Part shown: positions 7,812 to 15,161 of the stretch, piece by piece
How positions within the stretch are numbered: the first letter of the stretch is position 1
Layout of the letters: the number at the start of each line of letters is the position of its first letter
NCBI GenBank assembly: GCA_018365265.1
Contig: JAGZKI010000031.1
Span: 1 to 29,516 of the forward strand
From: Streptococcus parasanguinis
GTDB taxonomy: Bacteria; Bacillota; Bacilli; Lactobacillales; Streptococcaceae
Direction of reading: 5' to 3'
DNA length: 29,516 nt
Position numbers and translations under genes: made by a program
The notes under the pieces: generated by a model
The model's input: the letters and a program-made list of their open reading frames with translations, nothing else
What the model was told of the DNA's origin: nothing
Databases searched by the model: none

Positions 7812-8635
7812 AAAAAAGTATACAACCTGTTATTGAGTCAGTCTATGAAAGCTTAACAGATTTAGAAAAGAAAATAGCTGACTATTTTTTATCTGATCAT
7901 GTCATGCAAGATGATTTATCTGCGAAATCAGTGGCTAAACGATTGTATGTTTCCCTCTCTTCTTTGACAAGATTTGCTAAGAAGTGTGGGTTCACAGGAT
8001 ATCGTCAATTTGTTTATGAGTTTGAGGAGTCAAATCAGGACATCCAAAATGTCAGTCGACATATTACAAAAAGTGTCTTATCTGATTATGGAGAGTTGTT
8101 AAATAAGACTTTTTCTTTGATTGATGAAGAGCAGTTCTTGCGTGTTAGTCGGATGTTAGACAAGGCTAAGCGGGTATATATATACGGAATTGGGAGTTCA
8201 GGTCTTGTAGCACGTGAGATGGAATTTCGCTTTATGAGGCTGGGAATGATTTGTAAGGCGATTACCGATGACCACATGATACGAGTCAATAAAGTCATGC
8301 TGGATGATGAGTGTCTGGTTATTGGAATTTCGTTATCAGGTGAGACAAAAGAAATTCTGGATGCTGTGTATCAAGCAAAGCAAAAAGGTTCTAGGACTGT
8401 TCTAATAACATCGAAAATAAGTGCGTTTTTAAAAGGGCGGTGTGATGAACTGGTGTCTGTGGCAGTAAAGGAAAGTTTGCCTCAAGGTACGCTCATATCT
8501 CCACAATTTCCAGTCTTAGTTGTAGTCGATATTTTTTATGCCTATTATGTTGACTTGGATAGAGAGAGAAGGAATCATATATTCACCAATACACTTTCGG
8601 CCCTCAATTTACATAAAACGGAGGATGGACAATGA
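7799..8635 (+). CDS. RpiR-family transcriptional regulator (operon copy)
   Basis: 278 aa. HTH half at about residues 1-77 (VAKRLYVSLSSLTRFAKKCGFTGYRQF) and SIS sugar-phosphate domain at about 125-250 (VYIYGIGSSGLVAREM, IGISLSGET, TVLITSK). GGAGG stands seven bases before the ATG. Its stop overlaps the ATG of the ROK kinase gene (ATGA), so the two are translationally coupled. It resembles the divergent RpiR at 706-1545 over its full length and shares the segment KCGFTGYR exactly. One of the two may control the nan operon and the other a linked sugar phosphate response. Both could act on one operator. Confidence 0.87.
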   Translation: MVTLEKSIQPVIESVYESLTDLEKKIADYFLSDHVMQDDLSAKSVAKRLYVSLSSLTRFAKKCGFTGYRQFVYEFEESNQDIQNVSRHITKSVLSDYGELLNKTFSLIDEEQFLRVSRMLDKAKRVYIYGIGSSGLVAREMEFRFMRLGMICKAITDDHMIRVNKVMLDDECLVIGISLSGETKEILDAVYQAKQKGSRTVLITSKISAFLKGRCDELVSVAVKESLPQGTLISPQFPVLVVVDIFYAYYVDLDRERRNHIFTNTLSALNLHKTEDGQ

Positions 8636-9528
8636 ATATTTTAGGAATTGACATTGGAGGTACATCCATTAAGTCAGATGTATATAATGAAGAAGGCAAT
8701 GCTTTGGGATATTTTTCAGAACAGAGTACCAAGATATGCCATGAGAACCAGACAAATGGGATACTGGAGCAAATTTGTGACCTCATTTCCGGCTATCAAT
8801 CTAGTCTTGATTTAGACGGGGTTGCGATTTCGACAGCAGGTGTGGTCGACAGCCAATCAGGGAAAATTGTATATGCAGGTTATACCATTCCTTCTTACAG
8901 TGGGACTGACTTTTCCAGCGAGATTCAGAAACGATTTTCCATCCCTGTCACAGTAGAAAATGATGTCAATTGCGCCTTGTTAGGAGAAATGTGGAAAGGT
9001 GCAGCCAGAAATAGCCATTCTACTGTTATGATTACGGTTGGGACCGGTATCGGTGGTGGTATTTTCACCAATGAACAAATCTTGTCCGGGCATAATTTCA
9101 CAGCAGGTGAAATCGGATATTTACCGATTGGGAATGCCGATTGGCAATCCTTAGCGTCTGCATCAGCACTTGTTCAGATGTATGAGGAAGCATCTGGCTT
9201 ACACCATCAAACCGGTAAAACTTTTTTTGAGGCGGTGGATAAGAGTGATCCAGTTGCTTTGAAGGTCTTAGAAACATACGTTCATCATTTGGCACAAGGA
9301 TTGGTTACTCTTTCTTATGTCTTAAATCCAGAGAAAATGATCTTAGGAGGTGGCATCTTTGCTCGCTCAGATGTTTTGCTACCTCTGTTGCAAAATGAGT
9401 TGTATCATGCAGTTCAGGACAAACGATTCTTACCGCGAGAAATTGTAACGGCTACATTAGGAAATGAAGCAGGAAGATTGGGAGCGGTAGCCAAATTTTT
9501 AATGGATCAAGGGAAAAACTTGTCTTAA
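8632..9528 (+). CDS. nanK: ROK-family sugar kinase, probable N-acetylmannosamine kinase
   Basis: 298 aa. ATP-binding start ILGIDIGGTSIKSD (3-16), DGVAISTAGVVD, the catalytic aspartate in VENDVNCALLGE (D111), MITVGTGIGGGIF (phosphate loop), and SGHNFTAGEIGYL (H154, E160), where ROK kinases contact the sugar. The usual CxCGxxGCxE zinc motif after this point is absent; the sequence goes on as PIGNADWQSLASASAL. ManNAc kinase is the step missing between NanA and NanE, and no other kinase is in the locus, so that role is likely. It overlaps the rpiR gene by 4 bp and is the last gene before the ATPase promoter. Some other amino-sugar or glucose specificity cannot be excluded. Confidence 0.82.
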   Translation: MNILGIDIGGTSIKSDVYNEEGNALGYFSEQSTKICHENQTNGILEQICDLISGYQSSLDLDGVAISTAGVVDSQSGKIVYAGYTIPSYSGTDFSSEIQKRFSIPVTVENDVNCALLGEMWKGAARNSHSTVMITVGTGIGGGIFTNEQILSGHNFTAGEIGYLPIGNADWQSLASASALVQMYEEASGLHHQTGKTFFEAVDKSDPVALKVLETYVHHLAQGLVTLSYVLNPEKMILGGGIFARSDVLLPLLQNELYHAVQDKRFLPREIVTATLGNEAGRLGAVAKFLMDQGKNLS

Positions 9529-9587
9529 AATACGGTCGTTTTAGGAGCGATCGATCCCTAATTTCCCGATCAAAACCATGTAAAATA

Positions 9588-9596
9588 TGGTATAAT
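9588..9596 (+). promoter_or_regulatory. Extended -10 promoter of the V-ATPase operon
   Basis: TGGTATAAT is an extended -10 element (TG at 9588-9589, TATAAT at 9591-9596) 56 bp before the first ATPase gene. No good -35 is visible 17 bp upstream, which is common for extended -10 promoters. Confidence 0.6.
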
Positions 9597-9651
9597 CTAA
9601 GGTAATTATACTGTTGTTGGAAGAACAATAGTTGAATAAGGAGGTGTGACG

Positions 9652-9975
9652 ATGTCGAATGCAACACTCGAGATGATGCAAGAGATCGAACAGGCTGCTC
9701 AAGGAGTGATCGCTACTTATGAAGATCAGGTCGAGCAAGTCCGTACGGATTCGCGCGATCGCCTTGCAACAGTGGCACAGCATTACGATGAGGAAACCAA
9801 GCAATTGGTCACAGAGGCAGAAAAAAACGCCCAGGAAAGACTCGTCCGTTTAACGAAAGATCTGGAAGAAACGGTTGCGCGCAATGATGCCAAGGTACAA
9901 CAGGCGATGACCGATAAGCGAGCTGGGTTAGTTGAAGCCATTGTAGAAAAGGTGGTAGCAAGCTATGGCCGTTAG
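9652..9975 (+). CDS. ntpF: V-type ATPase peripheral stalk subunit (G/H type, NtpF)
   Basis: 107 aa, almost wholly helical and charged with heptad-like repeats (EDQVEQVRTDSRDRLATV and on), as expected for the coiled-coil stalk partner of NtpE. The ATG at 9652 is preferred over the in-frame GTG at 9646, because AGGAGG (9639-9644) is seven bases from the ATG and too close to the GTG. The stop overlaps the ntpI start by 11 bp. It heads the operon, as in the Enterococcus hirae ntp operon. Identity rests on position and coiled-coil character more than on motifs. Confidence 0.8.
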   Translation: MSNATLEMMQEIEQAAQGVIATYEDQVEQVRTDSRDRLATVAQHYDEETKQLVTEAEKNAQERLVRLTKDLEETVARNDAKVQQAMTDKRAGLVEAIVEKVVASYGR

Positions 9976-11926
9976 TCAGATGCAAAAACTGTCCCTCATC
10001 TTACCCAAAGATGACTTGGACAGTCTCCTACTAGCGCTACAGTCTGAGGCAAAAATCCAGATTTATGACCTCAGTGAGCATGAAGAATGGCAGGCTGCCT
10101 TTGAGGCAAATACCTTGTCTCAACCCTTGACAGAGGACAATCGTCAAGCCTTGGTAGAGCTGCAAAAACGTCAAGAACAAGTTGAAAAAATGATTCAGAC
10201 TCTAGAGCCTTACATGCCTGAGAAGAAGGCTCTGCAAGCTCTAAAGGAAGAACCCTTAAGCTTGTCTTTTGATGACTTGCAGGCCCATGGGATGATTCGA
10301 GACGAGGATCTCCTATTGACCAAGTTGAAACGCCAATTGCACGTGTTAGATAAGGCTCGTCAGAAGATTGCGGATGCAAAGGGAGAGATAGAGCGCTTAG
10401 AAAAATGGCGACCGTTAGAGGTGACGCCAGCTGCTCTCGCTACTTTTCACTATGTGCATGGCTTGATCGGGACCATTCCCAATAGCGATACAGACGCCGT
10501 TCGTTCTTCCTTAAAAGCTCATCCTGAGCTGAAGTTAGAAGAAGTCTTTACGTCTGAAACTGAACACGGCTATGTCATCTTGTATCGTTCGGGAGATCGT
10601 GTAGCTGTTCAGGAGCTTCTGGAAGACCATGGGTTCAAAGAATTGGACTATGAAGAAGAGCAGGTCCCGGCCGCCTACTTGGATCGCCTAGAAGGAGAAA
10701 TTAAGGAGCAAGAAGCTGTAGTTGCAGCAACCCTAGCCGAGTTACAAAACTCCCAGAAGGAGTTGGACCAGCTTAAGTACCAGATGGATTACTTGCTGAG
10801 TTCGGGAGCTCGTGAGGAAGCCAAGTCGCTTCTTGCCAGCACGCAAAGCTTGGTAGCCCTAGAGGGTTGGATTGAAACCTCCCAAGTGGCCTCATTGCGA
10901 GACTTCTTGAAAGAAGGTTTTGGTTCTCGGGTCTTACTAGAGACGCGCGATGTGACGGAAAAAGATTGGGATGACGTTCCGATCCAGTTGCGAAATAATG
11001 CCTTGGTAGAGCCCTTTGAATTAGTCACAGAGATGTACGCCCTGCCTAAGTATTACGAGAAAGATCCGACACCGATCGTTTCTCTCTTCTACTTTGTTTT
11101 CTTTGGCATGATGGTCGCAGATATCGGTTATGGACTGTTGCTAACGGTGGCGACAGGCTTTGCCCATAAAGCCTTCAAGCTCAAGCCTGGTACAGCCAAG
11201 AACCTTCGTTTCTTCAGCCTCCTCGGAATTTCAGTTGCCCTTTGGGGTGTGGTCTATGGCTCTTTCTTTGGATTTGAGATGCCTTTTGCCTTGATCAGTA
11301 CGACCAGTAACGCCATGACCATCCTGATCCTCTCAGTGGTCTTTGGTTTTGTCACTGTCTTAGTGGGCCTCTTCCTAGGAGGAATGAAAAATGTTCGCCT
11401 CAAAGACTACACGGAAGCCTATAATGCTGGCTTTGCTTGGGTCTTGATCTTACTTGGTTTAATGCTTCTAGCAGTAGGCAATATCTTGCCAGGGATGAGC
11501 CTTCTAGTTCCGATCGGCAAGTGGCTGGCTATTTTGAATGCCATTGGGATCTTGATTGTTTCCATTGTCAGTGCCAAGAAGCTATCCGGTCTAGCCTCTG
11601 GTCTCTTTAACCTCTATAATGTCAGTGGCTATGTCGGAGACTTGGTCAGCTTTACCCGTTTGATGGCCTTGGGCTTGTCTGGAGCCAGTATCGGTTCGGC
11701 CTTTAACCTCATTGTCAATCTCTTTCCACCGCTTGGACGGTTTACGGTAGGGCTTCTGCTCTTTATCGTCCTACATGCCATTAATATGTTCCTGTCCTTC
11801 TTGTCAGGATATGTGCATGGAGCCCGTTTGATCTTTGTGGAGTTCTTCGGTAAGTTCTACGAAGGAGGAGGCAAGCCATTTCGTCCTCTCAAACCTTCTG
11901 AACGCTATATTAAAACAAAAAAATAA
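9965..11926 (+). CDS. ntpI: V-type ATPase membrane subunit I (a subunit)
   Basis: 653 aa. A soluble, partly coiled-coil N-terminal arm (1 to about 365) is followed by about seven or eight membrane helices (from SLFYFVFFGMMVADIGYGLL on). The ion-channel arginines are visible: R565 in SFTRLMALGLSGAS and R621 in YVHGARLIFVEFF. Their 56-residue spacing agrees with the E. hirae essential pair Arg573/Arg629 as I recall it. The C terminus FYEGGGKPFRPL is typical. The ion half-channel between this subunit and the NtpK ring carries Na+ or H+. Start overlaps ntpF. Confidence 0.95.
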   Translation: MAVSQMQKLSLILPKDDLDSLLLALQSEAKIQIYDLSEHEEWQAAFEANTLSQPLTEDNRQALVELQKRQEQVEKMIQTLEPYMPEKKALQALKEEPLSLSFDDLQAHGMIRDEDLLLTKLKRQLHVLDKARQKIADAKGEIERLEKWRPLEVTPAALATFHYVHGLIGTIPNSDTDAVRSSLKAHPELKLEEVFTSETEHGYVILYRSGDRVAVQELLEDHGFKELDYEEEQVPAAYLDRLEGEIKEQEAVVAATLAELQNSQKELDQLKYQMDYLLSSGAREEAKSLLASTQSLVALEGWIETSQVASLRDFLKEGFGSRVLLETRDVTEKDWDDVPIQLRNNALVEPFELVTEMYALPKYYEKDPTPIVSLFYFVFFGMMVADIGYGLLLTVATGFAHKAFKLKPGTAKNLRFFSLLGISVALWGVVYGSFFGFEMPFALISTTSNAMTILILSVVFGFVTVLVGLFLGGMKNVRLKDYTEAYNAGFAWVLILLGLMLLAVGNILPGMSLLVPIGKWLAILNAIGILIVSIVSAKKLSGLASGLFNLYNVSGYVGDLVSFTRLMALGLSGASIGSAFNLIVNLFPPLGRFTVGLLLFIVLHAINMFLSFLSGYVHGARLIFVEFFGKFYEGGGKPFRPLKPSERYIKTKK

Positions 11927-11956
11927 GTATTATCTTTAATAAATAGGAGTATATTC

Positions 11957-12436
11957 ATGGAATCTTTAGCATCATATTTTTCAGCCCATGGGGGCGCCTT
12001 CTTTGCAGCATTTGGTGTGGCGATCGCCGTTGCACTCAGTGGAATGGGATCTGCCCTTGGGGTTGGTAAAACGGGTCAAGCAGCAGCAGCGCTCTTGAAA
12101 GAACAACCTGAAAAATTTGCCCAAGCCTTGATTTTGCAATTGTTGCCAGGTACACAAGGTTTGTACGGTTTCGTTATCGGGATCTTGATCTGGTTGCAAA
12201 TTAAGCCAGATATGCCACTTGAAACAGGGGTCGCTTACTTCTTTACAGCTCTTCCAGTTGCGATCGTTGGTTATTTCTCAGCCAAACACCAAGGAAATGT
12301 TGCGACAGCAGGGATGCAAATCTTGGCCAAACGCCCTGAAGACATGATGAAAGGGGTTATCCTTGCGGCCATGGTTGAAACCTACGCCATCTTGGCCTTC
12401 GTTGTGTCCTTCCTATTGACCCTACGCGTCGGCTAA
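11957..12436 (+). CDS. ntpK: V-type ATPase rotor ring subunit K (c subunit), Na+-binding type
   Basis: 159 aa proteolipid with four membrane helices, a duplicated hairpin. The ion-binding glutamate is E141 in AAMVETYAILAF. The other Na+ ligands known in E. hirae NtpK (L61, T64, Q65, Q110, E139) are all present at a constant offset of two: L63, T66 and Q67 in QLLPGTQGLYG, and Q112 in KHQGN. This supports sodium rather than proton transport. TAGGAG precedes the ATG by about 9 bp. A perfect hairpin follows the stop (12454-12471) and may raise the level of this high-copy subunit. Confidence 0.95.
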   Translation: MESLASYFSAHGGAFFAAFGVAIAVALSGMGSALGVGKTGQAAAALLKEQPEKFAQALILQLLPGTQGLYGFVIGILIWLQIKPDMPLETGVAYFFTALPVAIVGYFSAKHQGNVATAGMQILAKRPEDMMKGVILAAMVETYAILAFVVSFLLTLRVG

Positions 12437-12453
12437 GACCTAGCTTTGATGGA

Positions 12454-12471
12454 TTCGCCTTACGAGGCGAA
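12454..12471 (+). other. Hairpin between ntpK and ntpE
   Basis: TTCGCCT-TACG-AGGCGAA is a perfect 7-bp stem with a four-base loop, 17 bp after the ntpK stop and 36 bp before the ntpE start. No T run follows, so it is not a full terminator. An RNA-stability or processing element is a reasonable reading. Confidence 0.55.
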
Positions 12472-12506
12472 AAACACAAGACGCATGCAATAGGAGAAAA
12501 AACGAT

Positions 12507-13097
12507 ATGGATGAACAAACCCAATTAAAGGATTCGATCTTGGCCCAAGCCCACGAAAAAGGGCGTAAACTCTTAGAAGAGGCCAAGGAAACCATCCTAA
12601 AAGAAGAGACTGCACAAGAAGAGCGTTTGATCCAAGATAAACTCAATCAACGCTCCGAGCAGCTCAAGCGGATTCAACGTCAATTGCAACGTGAAACCCA
12701 ACAAATCGAAAATAAAAAACGCCAATCAACCCTTGTCACCAAGCAACGAGTCTTAAAGGATCTCTTTGCAGATGCTTATGAAGCGATGGTGGCTTGGCCC
12801 CTTGAAAAGGAAATGCAGTTTGTAGATGCGGTCTTAGAGCGCTATCAGGGACAAGTTGTGACCCTGACCTTTGGGGCAGTGAGCGCTGCTAAATTTGATT
12901 CAGCAGCTCTCGAGAGATTGAAGCAGACGCATCAGAATGTGACAGTTGCAGATGCAACAATCCCAGCTCAAGCAGGCTTTGTCTTGTCGGTTGGGAAGAT
13001 TGATGACAACTATCTCTACCGTGATTTGGTGGATTCCATTTGGGAGCAAGAAAGCTACCAGATGGCAGCCAGCATTTTCACAGATGAAGAGAACTAG
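12507..13097 (+). CDS. ntpE: V-type ATPase subunit E (peripheral stalk)
   Basis: 196 aa. The N-terminal half is a long charged helix (KDSILAQAHEKGRKLLEEAK to about residue 85). The C-terminal globular part ends with VGKIDDNYLYRDLVDSIWEQ, typical of bacterial and archaeal subunit E. It pairs with the NtpF helix and anchors the catalytic head. TAGGAG stands upstream of the ATG. Separated from ntpC by 9 bp. Confidence 0.92.
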   Translation: MDEQTQLKDSILAQAHEKGRKLLEEAKETILKEETAQEERLIQDKLNQRSEQLKRIQRQLQRETQQIENKKRQSTLVTKQRVLKDLFADAYEAMVAWPLEKEMQFVDAVLERYQGQVVTLTFGAVSAAKFDSAALERLKQTHQNVTVADATIPAQAGFVLSVGKIDDNYLYRDLVDSIWEQESYQMAASIFTDEEN

Positions 13098-13106
13098 GAG
13101 GTTGCA

Positions 13107-14126
13107 ATGAGCGAACGGACCTATTCTCAAGTCAATACAGGAATCAGCGTACGTGAGGCTAGTTTTGTCAGTCCCAGTCAATTCGAGCAGTTGCTTGCAA
13201 GTCCCTCAAGCGAGAGCCGAGAAGGCTTGCTACAAGGAACGCCTTATGCTCTAGATAGCCAGGAGATCAAGGATTTATCAGCCCTTGAAGCCCGTCTGAT
13301 GGCAGCCTTGTTGGCAGAATACCAATGGGCTTTTGAGGTAAGCCCTCAGTCAGACTTGGTTAGCCTGTTTACCTTGAAATACACCTATCATAATCTCAAG
13401 GTTTATCTAAAACACAAGGCGACAGAGCGCAAGTTGGGGCACTTATTGATCCCTATCGGTCCTTATTCTCTCGATGTGCTCGAGCATTTGGTGGCGACCT
13501 TTTCTGCAGAGCATTGCCCAGCCTTTATGGCGGAAGAAGTAGCTGCAACCTGGCAAGAATTCCAAGACTATCAGGACTTGCGGGTCCTCGAAATCGGGAT
13601 GGACTTAGCTTATTTTAAACACCTGAGATACTTAGGGGACAGCCTAGATCATCCGATTCTGAAGCAGTTGGTGGACGTGACCATTGACTTTTACAATGCG
13701 ATTACAGTTAAGCGGGCCTTGGATCAGCAAAAACCGCATAGCTTTATGCACCAATTACTCTCAGATGAAGGGAGCCTCAGTGCCCATCAGGTGATCGACC
13801 TGCTGGAATCGGGTCAGTGGTTGACCTGGTTTTATCAAGTCAATCCGCTAGAGTACGATCTCGCTTTAGAGACTTATGAAGAAAAGATGCGCACCGGTCA
13901 ATTAAAGACCGTAGAGTTGGAGTATTTAGAAAGTTTGGTGAAATTCAGTCTTCTAGACGCTGGCCGTTTTGAAGTCGATGGACCCCTACCCCTTGTTCGT
14001 TATCTTTACGGAAAAGAGTTAGAGGTAACCAACCTTCGTTTGGTCCTCTCTGGTTTGGACAATGGTTTTCCGCTAGCAGACATCAAAGAAAGGATGAGAC
14101 CGATTTATGGACAAACAGACCTATAA
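13107..14126 (+). CDS. ntpC: V-type ATPase subunit C (d subunit, central rotor socket)
   Basis: 339 aa, vATP-synt_AC39 family, soluble and helical. Typical segments: LKYTYHNLKVYLK near residue 90, ISVREASFVS at the N terminus, and NLRLVLSGLDNGFPLADIKERMRP near the C terminus. It links the central stalk to the NtpK ring. CTAGGAGG precedes the ATG. Its last 20 bp overlap the start of ntpG. Confidence 0.92.
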   Translation: MSERTYSQVNTGISVREASFVSPSQFEQLLASPSSESREGLLQGTPYALDSQEIKDLSALEARLMAALLAEYQWAFEVSPQSDLVSLFTLKYTYHNLKVYLKHKATERKLGHLLIPIGPYSLDVLEHLVATFSAEHCPAFMAEEVAATWQEFQDYQDLRVLEIGMDLAYFKHLRYLGDSLDHPILKQLVDVTIDFYNAITVKRALDQQKPHSFMHQLLSDEGSLSAHQVIDLLESGQWLTWFYQVNPLEYDLALETYEEKMRTGQLKTVELEYLESLVKFSLLDAGRFEVDGPLPLVRYLYGKELEVTNLRLVLSGLDNGFPLADIKERMRPIYGQTDL

Positions 14127-14427
14127 GATCGCCGTTGTGGGCAATCGGGACGCCATCCTTCCTTTTCGCCTGATTGGCTTTCAAACCTATCCGGTCACAG
14201 AGCCGCAAGAAGCGATCAATACCTTGCGAAAACTCAGTCGGGAAAACTTCGGGATTATCTACTTGACAGAGGATATTGCTCAGGCCATTCCAGATACAGT
14301 GGCGTTTTACGACCAGCAGCTGACACCGGCTCTGATCCTTATCCCGACCCATAGAGGGACTACAGGACTGGGCCAACAGCGGATTCGTGATAATGTCGAA
14401 AAAGCAGTAGGACAAGATATTTTATGA
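14107..14427 (+). CDS. ntpG: V-type ATPase subunit F (central stalk, NtpG)
   Basis: 106 aa. Start KIAVVGNRDAILPFRLIGF fits the family (VxGDxDxxxGFRLxG). The middle GIIYLTEDIA and the end IRDNVEKAVGQDIL are also typical. The small subunit binds NtpD and has a Rossmann-like fold. It overlaps ntpC by 20 bp and the following acetyltransferase gene by 4 bp (ATGA), so translation is tightly coupled through this segment. Confidence 0.9.
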   Translation: MDKQTYKIAVVGNRDAILPFRLIGFQTYPVTEPQEAINTLRKLSRENFGIIYLTEDIAQAIPDTVAFYDQQLTPALILIPTHRGTTGLGQQRIRDNVEKAVGQDIL

Positions 14428-15128
14428 GAACAAATGAATTTGGCCAAACGATTGGCGATGCACTGCCGGATTTTACTCCGGGGCGTCTGCCAGCTATTGA
14501 GCGGATCGAAGGTCGCTATACCGTGATCGAGCGCCTCTCAAAAGAAAAACATGGAGCAGATCTTTATCAGGTCTACGGGCCGGACTCTCCAGCAGCGATG
14601 TGGACCTTTCTGTTCAAAGGCCCTGCCCGCAATGAAGAGGAGTGGGACCATCTATTAGATGATCTCATGACAGCCCAAGGTCGCTTTTACTATGCGATTG
14701 TAGACAAAGATTCAGGCAAGGCTTTGGGAACTTTCTCTCTCATGCGGATCGATCAAGCCAACCGGGTGATCGAAGTCGGAGCAGTGACCTACTCACCAGC
14801 GCTCCAAAAAACACGCATGGCTACGGAAGCCCAGTATTTGTTAGCGCGCTACGTGTTTGAAGATTTAGGCTACCGCCGCTATGAGTGGAAATGCGATGCT
14901 TTAAACCAAGCTTCTCGCAAAGCAGCTGAGCGCTTAGGGTTCACCTATGAAGGCTGTTTCCGTCAGGCTATTGTTTATAAAGGTCGTACCCGTGATACAG
15001 ACTGGTTGTCTATCATTGACCAAGAATGGCCAGCTATCAAACAGCGCTTCGAAGCCTGGTTGGATCCAAGTAATTTCGATGCCAATGGCCAACAAAAGCA
15101 ATCTCTAAGAGAGATAGTACAAAAGTAA
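14424..15128 (+). CDS. GNAT-family acetyltransferase inside the V-ATPase operon
   Basis: 234 aa, RimJ/RimL-like GNAT. Core fold visible as FYYAIVDKDSGKALGTFSLM (beta strands 2-3), RVIEVGAVTYSPALQKTRMATEAQYLLARYVFEDLGYRRYEWKC (acetyl-CoA binding region) and NQASRKAAERLGFTYEGCFR, a common GNAT segment. The substrate is unknown. It starts within the ntpG stop (ATGA overlap) and ends 33 bp before ntpA, so it is co-transcribed with the pump. The E. hirae ntp operon as I recall it goes directly from ntpG to ntpA, so this is an extra gene. It could modify a protein N terminus or a small molecule. Confidence 0.85.
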   Translation: MRTNEFGQTIGDALPDFTPGRLPAIERIEGRYTVIERLSKEKHGADLYQVYGPDSPAAMWTFLFKGPARNEEEWDHLLDDLMTAQGRFYYAIVDKDSGKALGTFSLMRIDQANRVIEVGAVTYSPALQKTRMATEAQYLLARYVFEDLGYRRYEWKCDALNQASRKAAERLGFTYEGCFRQAIVYKGRTRDTDWLSIIDQEWPAIKQRFEAWLDPSNFDANGQQKQSLREIVQK

Positions 15129-15161
15129 AACAAAGAAACAAAGGATTCCCAGGAGGAATAC

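Noticed and set aside
8632..9528. ROK protein as a transcriptional repressor (XylR/NagC type)
   Set aside because: It starts directly with the ATP-binding fold and has no N-terminal HTH domain.
9646..9651. GTG at 9646 as start of ntpF
   Set aside because: It is only one base after AGGAGG; the ATG at 9652 has normal spacing.
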